From contig LUCM01002447.1 in the NCBI GenBank assembly GCA_008360955.1, forward strand, positions 26,520 through 90,519: DNA of 64,000 bases, read 5' to 3'. Under the pieces are notes generated by a model. That model ran no database searches. It was not told where the DNA came from and was given only the letters and a program-made list of their open reading frames with translations. The position numbers and the translations under genes are program-made. This stretch comes from Fasciolopsis buskii (lineage: Eukaryota > Platyhelminthes > Trematoda > Plagiorchiida > Fasciolidae). Position 1 is the stretch's first letter; each line of letters starts with the position of its first letter. This document shows positions 48,296 to 59,010 of this stretch, piece by piece.

Positions 48296-51050
48296 GTTGC
48301 TCAGAAATTCGGCTGAAACCCGGCCAAGGTTGGTCCAAAATCTTGCTAAATATGGGACAGTGGAATTCCTATAGATATTGATTCTAGACGGTATGGAACG
48401 AAAAGCGGATTGTGTAGAAATATGAGAGCGACATTTTGAAAGGTCTTTGTGCAGAGGATGCATGGGATCTGAAAGAATTTTGTTAGCAAATTTCGCCCAT
48501 GCCGATAATTGTTGATCACATAGATTAAAGGGCAATTCGGTTAGTGATACGAAGGCCCGAGGCTAATAATTGATAGCCCGCGGCGAAGAATTCTAGTCTT
48601 TCTTAGATAAACCTAGAAAAACAACAGGAGAACAGTAAAGAAGGATTGGAAAAACACATTGGTATACAACTCGGGAGATGGTGCTTTGCTTAATCTTGTA
48701 GTGCCGAAGCGTCCTGATTTGAAATGACAACCATCGGAGAGTTTTACACAGGTGAAAATGTGAGCAGTTCGCTTCAGATTTTCATCGATATTAACTCCCA
48801 GATAGTTCACAGATTCAACCCTGGTAAGTGTTTTTGAGTTGATGAAAGACGTTTCGGATGGTTAGGCCGACCGAGAGTAAGAGAACGGACATTCGAAACA
48901 TTTAGATGTGTTGCGATTCAAATCAACTCGTGCAGACAAATCGTAAACAGAAGATGGGTTGTCGGAGAAACTTTGAAAATCATCATTGTTCGAAATGGCT
49001 TGAGATAGGGGAACATCATCAGCATTCTTAAACAGACGACAGGGGGAGCTGGTTGCCAGGTTGCTGATGTAAGGAGAGAAGAGAAGCGGTGAAAGAGCAG
49101 CATCCTGCAGCAGGCCTGAGTTGTTAATCAACGGTTTTCAGGTCTTACCGTCCATTCGTGTGCACTGGGTTCGGTTAGTAATGTAATCAGACAGCCATGC
49201 TAATAAAGAACTGGGAAAACTAAATGTTTCTAGTTTTTGAGGTAGAAGAGACCGTGGGACAGAATCGAATGCCGACCTATAGCCTAGAAAGGCACAACGT
49301 ACGGATTTCCTTGATGCGTTTAGGGACTTACAAATGTGATGAATGAGGGAGGCAACAGCGTCCAAAGTGGACCTGTTAGATTTATAGGCAAACTGAAAAG
49401 GGTTGTCTGGAGGGTACATAGAAGAACAGGCGTTTAATTATAGCACGCTCCGTCAGTTAAGGTGATGGGACGAAGATGTTTTGCTAAAGCAGTAGAACTG
49501 CTGGATGTTGGGTTGGGAATAATACTGAGGGGTCTCCAGTATTCAGGGATGGAAGACGAACTTAATGATGAGTTAATCAGAAAAGTAAATGCCTACGTCG
49601 GAGCCACAGCACTATATCTTAAAAGAGGTAAGGACAGACTGTCAGGACCAATCCCTGTGGTAATTTTAGTGGTGCGAAGAATGTTGGATACCTCTTCCCT
49701 AGAAAAACCTGTATCTGTCCTGACCAAATATGACCAGGTTATAAGTAGAATGATGGATGAAAGCCCGATTGATGCTGCGAAATCCGCAGTTTTCATATGC
49801 TTCTTCTTCTTCCCACACAACAGTCGAATGCCTTGCCATAAGAATCGATTGTTGTTACCACTCAACAGTTAGCTGGCAAACGTCATGTCGATGCGTTGGA
49901 TTTAAGTTTTTATTAGGTTGGAAATATACCGCATCCTTGAGTTAGTACGGGATCTGTAGAAGTGCTCCTTGCATCTTCTTAGAGATTTCAGTTTTTGGGT
50001 GCAGATACGGCCATTTGAGACGAATAGTGTTTCTGAGGAACTGCAAATATCGAAGATTGCGTTGGCCGTCTCTGTGAGAAGTTTGATATTGTCATTGAGC
50101 AGGGATTCAAAAGAGAAACAGGTAGATGTGAGCGAAAGGGATTTCTGAAGAAGAGTAAGGTTGTTGCGTGAAAGGTTACGGAGGCGAACTCGGATTTGAT
50201 TTGTTCGCCTGAAGGAATGGAAAGCTGACCTAGAGTATATCTTGGGCCTTGTCAGAAGCAGACAATGATCACTACGTGAAATTGTAGCACGCAGTTTCGG
50301 GGAAAATAAATCAGGGTGGTTGGTAATAACCTTGTCTAAAATGGAACCGCCTCTGGTGGGAGGAACGCATAAATCAGTCAAATGAAACACGATCAGTGGC
50401 AGAGTGGAGGCGTGATTGAAATCAGCTACAATAAAATGCAAACTGTCCTCAAGAAAAGTAACAACGAATGCTGAAAAATAGTCGAAGAATTATGTGATAT
50501 TGTGTTGCGAGCCAAAAAAGGACAATATATAAGTTTGTTATGATTGTACTGGTATGTCGAGGAAGCCTAGGATGACACAAGGTCACTAGATGGTCATTCC
50601 GTTTAGAGAGTACATGTAAATGAATTCGGACTTTCCGGACCAGAAGGAGTTTACGTATGCCGCCACACCGCCTTTAGTCTTCTTGTCCGAAGATCTGTCC
50701 TGCCGATGGAGTCTGAAGCTGTCTATCGGCACGAGTGATCAGCGATATCTGGGTTTGGTCAGGATTCTTGTATGCGGGTGACACACCTGTTAACATGGAT
50801 CGGTGATTGAAGTGCGAGGAACAGATCCGATATTTTCTTAAACAGAGTGCATATTGGTACTCAACAATGCCGGAATGGACATCTTGACCGGCATTTAAGA
50901 GCTGCCTGAAAGCCTACACGAGTGCTTCTTTTAGATGGGTAAGATCTTTGTGGTGCACCAGTGCGTGATTCCAGTCCATGTTGAGAAACAATACGGTTTT
51001 TAAAAATAACAATTCCGAGCTATTGTAGCGGCGAACGGAGACGATACTCG
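48296..51050 (-). mobile_element. CR1-like non-LTR retrotransposon, copy 2 (minus)
   Basis: This is the best CR1-like copy, read from right to left. Endonuclease pieces are DRSSDKKTKGGVAAYVNSFW (about 50700-50640), then HFIVADFNHASTLPL (about 50437-50395), SILDKVITNHPDLFSPKL, and ISRSDHCLLLTRPKIYSRS with the SDH end. These sit in a 179-codon frame (50441-49902). Reverse transcriptase motifs are QFAYKSNRSTLDAVASL (about 49400), YRSAFDSVPRSLLPQKLETF (motif A), LLAWLSDYITNRTQC, LLQDAALSPLLFSPYISNLA (family LQGxxLSP), and FKNADDVPLSQ with NADD instead of YADD (49015-49026). NYLGVNIDENLKRTAHI and the C-terminal LSKCRSH block follow. The 3' terminus shared with the other copies is TTCTGAGCAAC. Frameshifts and the Asn in the catalytic box indicate an inactive copy. 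The 5' end is diffuse, near 51050. Confidence 0.8.
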
Positions 51051-51117
51051 AACCAAATATTCGACAAGAAAACAACGAAATAAGGATGACGCAATAATGC
51101 AGCGCAGCCAACCAAAG

Positions 51118-52262
51118 GGCCTGCCGAATTCAATTCCACTTAAAGCGTTTAAGGCGGTTGTCACTAGAACGAAACACCCAGGATCCGAGTGAATACTGGA
51201 AATGGATCAAAGAGGCCCTACACTTAGTGGTAAATTCCAGGTAGGACTTCATGTTAAGAAAATCTCAGAAACCATGCATATTCTTTACCTGTTATTCAAA
51301 TGGCTACTTGTAGATCAAAACTTCGGGACTCCACGTTCAACGAAATATGCAAATCACTGTGACGTCAGCTGACCATGGGCCTGAGAAGTGATCGTGAGTG
51401 GCGGCAATAGTCGCAAACTTTACCGACAGATTAGGAAATTTGGTCCACGGAGACCAAGTGTAAGAGAGGGGATTAAAGAATCCGACGGCCCACTGATTCA
51501 TTCACAGAACCGTTGCCTACAGCGGTTGGCAGAACAGATTTTGGAAGTTTAGGTAGCCATAACGGATCTCACTCCTGATGCAAGTGAACCAATCCAGGTA
51601 AATACCAGTCCTCCATCTGAAATGGTGGTCATCAGAGAGATAGATGTCATAAAGCATGTGGGCTAGAAAGAGTGTTGCCGTCCCCCTTTAAGGATGGTTT
51701 TCAAGTGTTAACAAAGCTCTTGGCATCAATGTTGGCAAGGACTGATTATGCCGATCTACAAGAAAGGTGATATAGTATCATGGGAAAGTCATAGTGGAAT
51801 TAGCTGGGTAATTACAGCATCCGATCTGCTCGCAGGCATTGTCTTTAGTCGACTGTTTGGCGTCTGAAAAGGTGTATGTGTGAGAACCAAGGCGGAATCC
51901 CAGCGGGCTGGGATTTTGTTGACCAAAAGTTCAATCTGTGTTAAATTTCAAAACAGAAACACACTTCCGATAGACCCACGATTGGCTCAGCTGATCGTGT
52001 ACTTCTGTGACGCTACAACTCATTGGAAGATGTGATGAAGAAATTTGGTTCACCTATCCGATCTTCGTAACAGAACAGCCGAAGCCGACAATCATTCACC
52101 CGAGTTCATCAATGAAAACTGATGTTCTTCAGGGTTATCTCCTCCCATCTTATCTGTACAGTTTTGCCGTTTAAATAACACTAGAGATATCCTTATCCTC
52201 ATGTGAGAATGGTGCCATGAAGCTTTTCTCAGGCAGGAAATTGTGAGAACCCAAGAAAGCTG
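51118..52262 (+). mobile_element. RTE-type retrotransposon, linker and early reverse transcriptase
   Basis: It starts within the linker: LKRLRRLSLERNTQDPSEYW-like sequence, parallel to copy B's SPERNTQDPHKQWKQIKEAL. Then NSRKLYRQIRKFGPRRPSVR (about 51406-51465), EGIKESDGPLIHSQNRCLQR, EMVVIREIDVIKHVG, LIMPIYKKGDIVSWESHSGI (about 51740-51803), LLAGIVFSRL, and the finger/palm region with NRTAEA and SVQFCRL follow. It ends at SGRKL around 52240, just before the expected YADD box, where a SINE begins. It is truncated on both sides and has stops and frame changes. It abuts the 5' side of the minus-strand CR1-like copy. Confidence 0.7.
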
Positions 52263-52264
52263 TT

Positions 52265-52470
52265 GATTATTCCCTATCAATTAATCCTCTATTTTTTATT
52301 TTTATTTCCTTTATTAATGAAATAGTGTAAATTATGCTCGGGAAGGAGGTCTGCACTAACAGGCGATTGCCAAGTGAGGAAGTCGACCGGCTGATGAGGA
52401 TTCGAACCCGCAACTTTTACTTCCAAACGACACGAATGGCGATAGCTGTATTTGGTATGTGCTGTGCACC
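52265..52470 (-). repeat. tRNA-derived SINE
   Basis: On the minus strand, GGGTTCGAATCC (about 52397-52408) is a perfect polymerase III B box in a tRNA-like setting (CGTTTGGAAGTAAAAGTTGC before it). A body of about 90 bases follows and ends in an A-rich tail, AATAAAGGAAATAAAAATAA (about 52314-52291). This is a typical SINE layout. It lies at the broken edge of the RTE fragment, as if it inserted there or the RTE was deleted up to it. The A box is not clear. Confidence 0.6.
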
Positions 52471-55400
52471 CTCAAATTGCAAAGTGGTGCTACATGACTG
52501 ATTGACACACTGAGACGAGAAAGGGATATTACTCAGCGAACAATGGATTAACCGGATGCGATATTTCCGATTGTCTGAGTTGTTGCTGTAGGAGCCGACA
52601 ATAGTCTGGTATAGTGCGGAACATCATGGGTCTGTCACACGTTTCATATCCGATATAGTCCCTAGGTACTTGAGAGAACTGGAATTCACGAAGATGGATT
52701 TTGTGAGGAAATTAGTGAAAAATATTTTAAACAAATTCAACGTTCCAAAAGATGTTAGGTTCTTTGTTTTCTTTATATTTTGGGTCTGAATAAACGAAGC
52801 GTCACGTTCCAAACCGTGAGCTGCGATTGGAAGACAAATTTGGTATGTTGGACTTATGAAAAGATCGCATTTATTGCAAGCTTATGGACAGACCAGCATA
52901 TCCGCGGTGTCTGAGTGTGATGTTCGGTGTCGTTTTTCTGAATGTTTATCAATCACATTTAAAAACAATTGTTGTTTACAACAACTAATGTGCCCAGTTC
53001 GTTCGGCAACGCCAGCTGGTTTCTTTTATCCCATGGTGATAACCGGATTCACAAGTCATTCTGAACCAGTTAACTGGATTTTTTTTATAGTAGTAAATGC
53101 GTGTTCAGTTAAAGGTTCGTGCATGTGTAAGCATGCAGAGCCAACAGGGCCGGAACAGAAAGGCAAATATTTTACGTCTTCGAAAATCTCGCTACACACT
53201 CACATCCAGTTCAATGACGATCGATCATGTGAGAAAAATGAGGGATTCATGATATCCATCATCGATTACTAATTCTACCATGTAAGGTATTTGTACGCTC
53301 ACTTTCACACAACCAAGATGATGACAAATGGTGCGAATTTTGGTCATTTTTTCACTCATACAGTGCATCCGAGATAGTCAATACGTCACATGGCGGAAAG
53401 GTATAGAGACCTCCGCCACTGGGCTGGCCAAAGTGAATAAAGTAAACCACCGAGTTGTGGTCACGAGACCTTCCAATGCGATGGTTGAATTCATTAGATA
53501 ACGTGGCCCGACGCCTTATTCAGTGATGTTCTTGCGTTCAAAGTCTTTTGCGTATAAATTGCTAGGTTCGTCTATTCCTCCAACATCTCTTGCTAGCACA
53601 TAGTAAACTTAGACTGGAGGAATGTAGGCGTGTTGTTTTCCAAGATGCTCTTGTTTGTAACCATCCGACAAAGATGTCTATTCCATCGGTATTCAGTAAG
53701 AACGTTCATTGACTCTTATGGGCGTGTTCAGACTTCCCGCTACTCCCAAACACAAATTCCTGTTCACACACATGCATCCCGAATTCCTTTTCGAATGCGA
53801 AAGTTGATGGTTTTCTGCTACCTGATAAGTTTCGATGCCACCGTCAAGATGGAATGTAAATGAATAGAACGTGCGTAGGCAAAATGACGATCTAAGTTGC
53901 ATATACATCTTAAAACAATGCTATTTTTAGGCCCTTATCACATGGTTCCGATTGTTTATCGAGCCACTATTGCTGAGTTCTGCTATGTGTTATACCTTAG
54001 ACTTTTACCACAGTAAAAACCATGTTTACAGAGCTACGGTCTTCTATCCGCATACAAACTCTTCAGGAGACAAAAAAGGACTCAGGTCTCGTGGAAGTGT
54101 TGAACATAAGGAAAAACTGTACAGAAATGAAATAATGAAAAAGCGTTCTTAAGCGTCACTAACTAGCATCTAAGTCGCATGTACGATTAGAAAAAGCAAC
54201 AACAGCAATTGCATCGTCCGAAAGGTTAAATATTTATCCCATCAATGATTTCGTTTACTTTTCAGGTTAAAAATGATTTTCGTATTTAGGAATTCTTAGA
54301 ACAAGACACCGTCTACTTCGGGTACTAATGGTCCAAACTGGGCATATCACGCTTCATCTTGTAATTTCAACGAAACCCTTTTCAATTTTCGGCAGCTAAT
54401 TTTTGGATATTAGTGACCATCAACCTAACCGCAGAAACCCGAGTCGATTAGGCACAGAACAGTGTTTCGTTTGACCGTTCTCGCAGCAGCTGAACTGAGA
54501 TTTTAGTTACCCCAAGACTCACCTCGGTCTAGTTTTTAATAACTGACCGATATGCATATAAACCCCTAGGATCCGTCAATTCCGCTGTAAGTTCTTCATT
54601 CCTCCTGAAAGTTTATTATCAAAAACGGGAGAAGCTCCACACAATCTGTCCGCTGGTTACTCCGCGATTGGTGCTTCATCCTATAATCAAAATCTTGATA
54701 TTTCTTAGAAAGAAAATCTGAAAATTCAATTCGCCCCACTGAAAATCTTCCCATTTTTACGATAAGTGACAACAAACAAGAGTAAGGCTGATATTGGTAA
54801 GCAACTGATCAACTACTCTGGAAGGACTTGGAAATTTACTACTTTTTCATGAAAATTTCGAGTGTCCTTGCAGCTTGGCTGACCCTTGCCTTACAAAACA
54901 CAAGTTCAATGTACGGTCATTTCATCAAACCGTACCGATATATACGAGGCTAAACTGTGTAACCAATTTGTCGGGTCGTGCATAACCCTTCCTCGCACCA
55001 AATCGCCTCTTTGTTGTTCTCATTCATCTACTCGTTCGGAATATCCACATTTTCCATTGGAGGTAAACCCGTAAGAGAACTCGCGTGCATCTCTGCTGAT
55101 CCGGAACCCGTTCAATAAAGGCCAGGCAACAATGTAGTTTTTTCAAATTTTTTCCAGATCGTTTGATCTACCATTAACCGTTCCACATATCTGCAAATAT
55201 TGTTGTATTCTTATTAATTCTGTTTGCCTAGAGTAAACCATCTGACCGAAACAGGTAAATTATCTACCAAATTCCACCACACTTGGACAAGCGTTCTTAG
55301 TTCCATAGTTCGAAATTGTCAAAAAATCAGTATTCCCCTAAAGTGAACACTATTAGTGCGAAGCCATTCTGCTTACTTCGTGGAGCTATTCACTCTACGC

Positions 55401-56883
55401 GGGGGTGGGGGGCGGGTTGAATTGTGAAATCCAAACGTTGGCCCAGAGAGTGCACGCATCTTTGTATATATTTAGGGAGAAGACATCCTATGAGTAACCG
55501 TAGAGCCGGAATTTCATATGATATTCTGCTACTAAATTCGGTTTTCAAATCATCAATGGAATTAGGGAAGTTGATTCTCAGGACTGGCTTATACAGTTTG
55601 CCGAATTCGGCAACTGCAGTTTACCAGAATTTTGTTCCTCTTCAATTGTCTCTTAGGAATTCCGTGCAGTAGTACATTTCGTGTTAAAAAAATACAGGAT
55701 TTTGCACGCTTTATCACTTTGTGCTGTGTGCTAATAATCCTTTGTGAAATTTATCAAATTGGAAAAAGGTTAAAGTCGAGATGTCAAAAAAGCTATCAGG
55801 TCTGTGCCTGCATCGAAGCAGCGGCAACTGACAGCTGCCATTTCGGGTATCACAAAATGTGATCTGAGCTAGGAAAAAGATCGCGAAATCTACCGAACAG
55901 TTCCATGACCAATAGCAATGCATCCTGAGAGGTTTCGCTGTTAGCCTTGGTAGGATTGCTATTCTTCATTATTCACTGTGATAGCCAATTTCGATTCAGA
56001 CGTGTGATCGATCTAACAAGGAAAAAACACAATCAAACGCATCAAATAACACGAACACACGCAGACAGACCAATATGATGGTGAACAACGTGCAGGCCAT
56101 ACAGACCGATGAGCTTGAACTGTATGCTCTATAACGGTTCGCTATGCCAACGTGTAACGCTGGCAAAAGACTAAATCCTCCAGACAACGCGAAAGTGCAG
56201 CAGATATGATCAAGGGTATCTGTTTAGTCTACCAAATATTGCAAGGAACTGTACGTGGCATCGCTGGGCTACGCCCACAGTATTTCCCACCAAAGGGAAC
56301 AAAAACGAACTGCCAAAATGATGACCGGTAAAAGGTACAGTCGATATAAGAAGACTTCGCGACTTGTTGTTATTGTTTCTGACACCGAAAGGATCAAAAT
56401 AGTGAAGTGTCTGTACGGTAAAAATCCAGAGAATCTGTTGAGCGAAATCCTTCACAGAAGCGCCAGGAGACAATAAGATTCGAGTGCGGCTTCATCAGAT
56501 CCCAAGTCGCAACCAAGTTGTTCACCAATAGGGTGTCAAAACCGAACAGGTATGGTACCGGAAGCAAATATGTAGATGGATTCAAAGAATTCTTAGTTGG
56601 CTCCATGCTTAAGGTATATCAATGAACTTAAGACAGAACCAGTTTTAGGTACACTTAAAAACCTACTTTTGGAAGTGATTGTGCATCCAGTAGCTAAAAA
56701 TATAGTGTAGACAGTGTCGGAAACAGAGTATCCACCAACCAAACGATCCAGACGGCTAATAAAATGAAAACTTCTATTCGACCTATGGACGCCCAACTGA
56801 ACAATTTTTTCATGAAGCGTTTCAAAGCAGTTACTCATCAGACATTGTGAGTTCATGTGGTGAAGTTCAACAAACCGTTCAGA
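52471..56883. other. 4.4 kb without recognised genes
   Basis: The longest frame (52856-53272, 138 codons, plus) is Cys-containing with one hydrophobic stretch (WIFFIVVNACS) but has no recognisable domain or splice sites. Frames at 54886-55074, 55424-55862, 56210-56473 and 56593-56856 are likewise unassigned. Confidence 0.35.
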
Positions 56884-57050
56884 GCCTGCCCGGTAGCGTA
56901 ATGGCTAAGGCGTTCGACTCAGAATCGTTCGTCCTTGTTCGGGTTCGGATTGGCGTCCCAGTTCCGGCGCGGTCAATATGCACTGCTCATGATTCTTAAC
57001 AAGGATGAAACAGCTGTAGCGTTCTATGCTTCTCGATAGCAGTCATTCTT
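56884..57050 (+). repeat. tRNA-derived SINE with intact A box
   Basis: TAGCGTAATGG (about 56894-56904) fits the polymerase III A box (TRGYNNARNGG). A tRNA-like anticodon region, CGTTCGACTCAGAATCG, follows, then a B-box-like GGGTTCGGATTGG (about 56940-56952). The body ends with ATTCTTAACAAGGATGAAAC then AGCTG. This is the fullest of three copies of this family in the window (others at 9215 and 43968). Confidence 0.65.
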
Positions 57051-57234
57051 TGTTCGTAAGATAGATGTATGCACCTATTGATTGCAGCTCTCATAAGGAT
57101 AACGACGAATTTCACTGGAACTTATCCGCATTAATGCGAAGTATGCATTCAACACATTGGAGATCCGCTTTGTTTCCACCGATCGCACCGACGATGGTGA
57201 GCTTTTTCACTTAAAGTTGTCCAGACCATAGATT

Positions 57235-58160
57235 GTATCTTGCGAATACACACTTCTGCCAACATAAGTGTTATTGGCTCACCTGGCACTCTCCTTCGCC
57301 CGCACATCATTGGACTCAGATTCATCACACTACCATCGGGCAACGCTGGCATGAATCAATCGAAGATTATCGACCATTCTGGTCCACACCTATGGACCCA
57401 GATCATGCTTTCGTTCGAGTTCACTTTTGGTTGCGCTTCGTCTGCGGCCGCACCAATGCTGCATTTTGCTACTGGGTAAAAACCGAAACCAACTGCAGGT
57501 TCTTCTCGGTCGTCCGAGCGATAATATAACCTCGAGGTGTAAAATACAGTTTCAGCATTGGATTGACTCGAAGACGACTCATATTCTTGAAGGGGGAAGA
57601 ACTGAGTGAAGTAGACGGGTTTATTTATTTAGATAACTGCATCTCACGTGACAGTCGTATATAGAATGAAATATTTTCGCATGTACAGAGGACTTTATCG
57701 ACATTAAACAACTTGAAGCCTTTGTAGCATCAGCAGGACATTCGGGTACAATTAAAGGTAGAGATTATACAGCAGTACTGAGGTCGGTACTGCTATGCGG
57801 CTCGAAAACATGGCCGTTGAAGGTAGAAGCGCAAAATGTTTCGATGCTCGTGCACCGTTGTCATCATAGTAATAACAGAATAGGGTGGGAGAAGTTCTAC
57901 GGTAACTCAGAGGTTAGGCATAAGGTCCTGGACCCTAGGGTCCAGTCTTTAGAACAGACACTGAATGGGAATAGATTAGGGTGATTGGGGCAGTTCATGC
58001 ATGCCCACAAAACGGTTGCCCTATTGTACGCTGCTCTTCGAGAGATGGATCGAAGTTGTCAGTCGCAGTTAATGATGTTATTGTATTGGAAATCTGTCCT
58101 CCTCTACGTAGTCCTTCAATCAATTATTCTGCAGTGAGGCAGCGACCAAAGCCAGAGCAC
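57235..58160 (+). mobile_element. RTE-type retrotransposon with internal deletion
   Basis: The left part, 57235-57500, is the end of the endonuclease: HHWTQIHHTTIGQRWHESIE-like, then DPDHAFVRVHFWLRF, with the SDH-type site reading PDH. At about 57535 it switches to sequence downstream of the YADD box: CKIQFQHWIDSKTTHILEGG, SEVDGFIYLDNCIS, VLLCGSKTWPLKVEAQNVS (about 57795), EVRHKVLDPRVQSLEQTLNG and NRLG. It ends with the family tail GCAGTGAGGCAGCGACCAAA at about 58132. The linker and whole catalytic reverse transcriptase core (about 1.5-1.8 kb in copy B) are missing, so it could not move on its own. Confidence 0.75.
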
Positions 58161-58409
58161 TCTGGTATGAGGTCAATGGCTGTAAAAGTCAAACTGAACA
58201 GAAAATACGATCACAGAATTGACGACTTCCTCATTCAAAGTATGCCTACTCAACTCCGACATATTCAAGTTCCTAAAACGGACGTATTATATCGTCTATA
58301 CTAACGGGGGGTAGTAGGTCATTAGAAGCTTTGTGGAATTGCCATCGCAATTTATAATCGATCTCACAATCACTCGACGATTTAGGAACCAGGTTAAACA
58401 AGAACAGCA

Positions 58410-59010
58410 ATGGAAATGTTGAGGAGCACTTTGTTTAAAGTGACCGCGGCTGCACTTTATGCCTCATCTTTCAATGCCCAATCAACCATCACAAATGTCC
58501 ACTTTGAGGAACTTCATAATTCAGCCAATCTTACAGTCGGGCCCTACATCCTGGTAATCCCAGGAAACTACAACGTTTGCATGGGACCAACAGATAAGTG
58601 CAACCAACAAAGACTCAGGAATTTAGCCTTCGGTGAAATATGTGAAAACGGCGGCTACTTGGCCACATTTGCATAATCTCAGCTATTTCGATTCGGTTTG
58701 GACAGCCAGGAACCTTGCACGAACACGATTTCGTTTCGGTTACTACCTCGCGGAAGGACTATACTGGACGGAAAACATTTGGAATGCGAGAACTCCACTG
58801 ACTGGTGCACTTAGCCAGGTAGCCAATTTTCTAATGATCACGTTAGGGAATCTCGTGGAACCCAACCTGGTAATCTAACTGGGTTTTCATACTCCTTAGC
58901 TACGTCGTGAGCTGACCACATTAACTCGTCTTCCAGACATTACCTCTCCCCGGAGAATAACGTGTTGGTTTGCAGGGATGCGCTGGAGATGTGAGAGGCT
59001 ATAACTAGCG
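58410..59010 (+). pseudogene. Possible C-type-lectin-like secreted protein, broken
   Basis: A frame of 88 codons starts MEMLRSTLFKVTAAALYASS, which could be a weak signal peptide. It contains VCMGPTDKCNQQRLRNLAFG and ICENGGYLATFA before a TAA. Cys, then A-x-x-x-C-x-x-x-GGYLATF, is the opening pattern of many C-type lectin domains. The same frame continues past the stop with SQLFRFGLDS. A second frame holds FRFGYYLAEGLYWTENIWNA. The first frame resumes with NNVLVCRDALEM, a TGA, then EAIT, where such domains usually have a W after a Cys-containing strand. I infer a pseudogene or fragment of a secreted lectin-like protein. A chance resemblance is possible. Confidence 0.3.

Noticed and set aside
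56894..56952. Functional tRNA gene
   Set aside because: The A and B boxes are present but a full cloverleaf is not evident, and the sequence continues into a SINE body seen in other copies.
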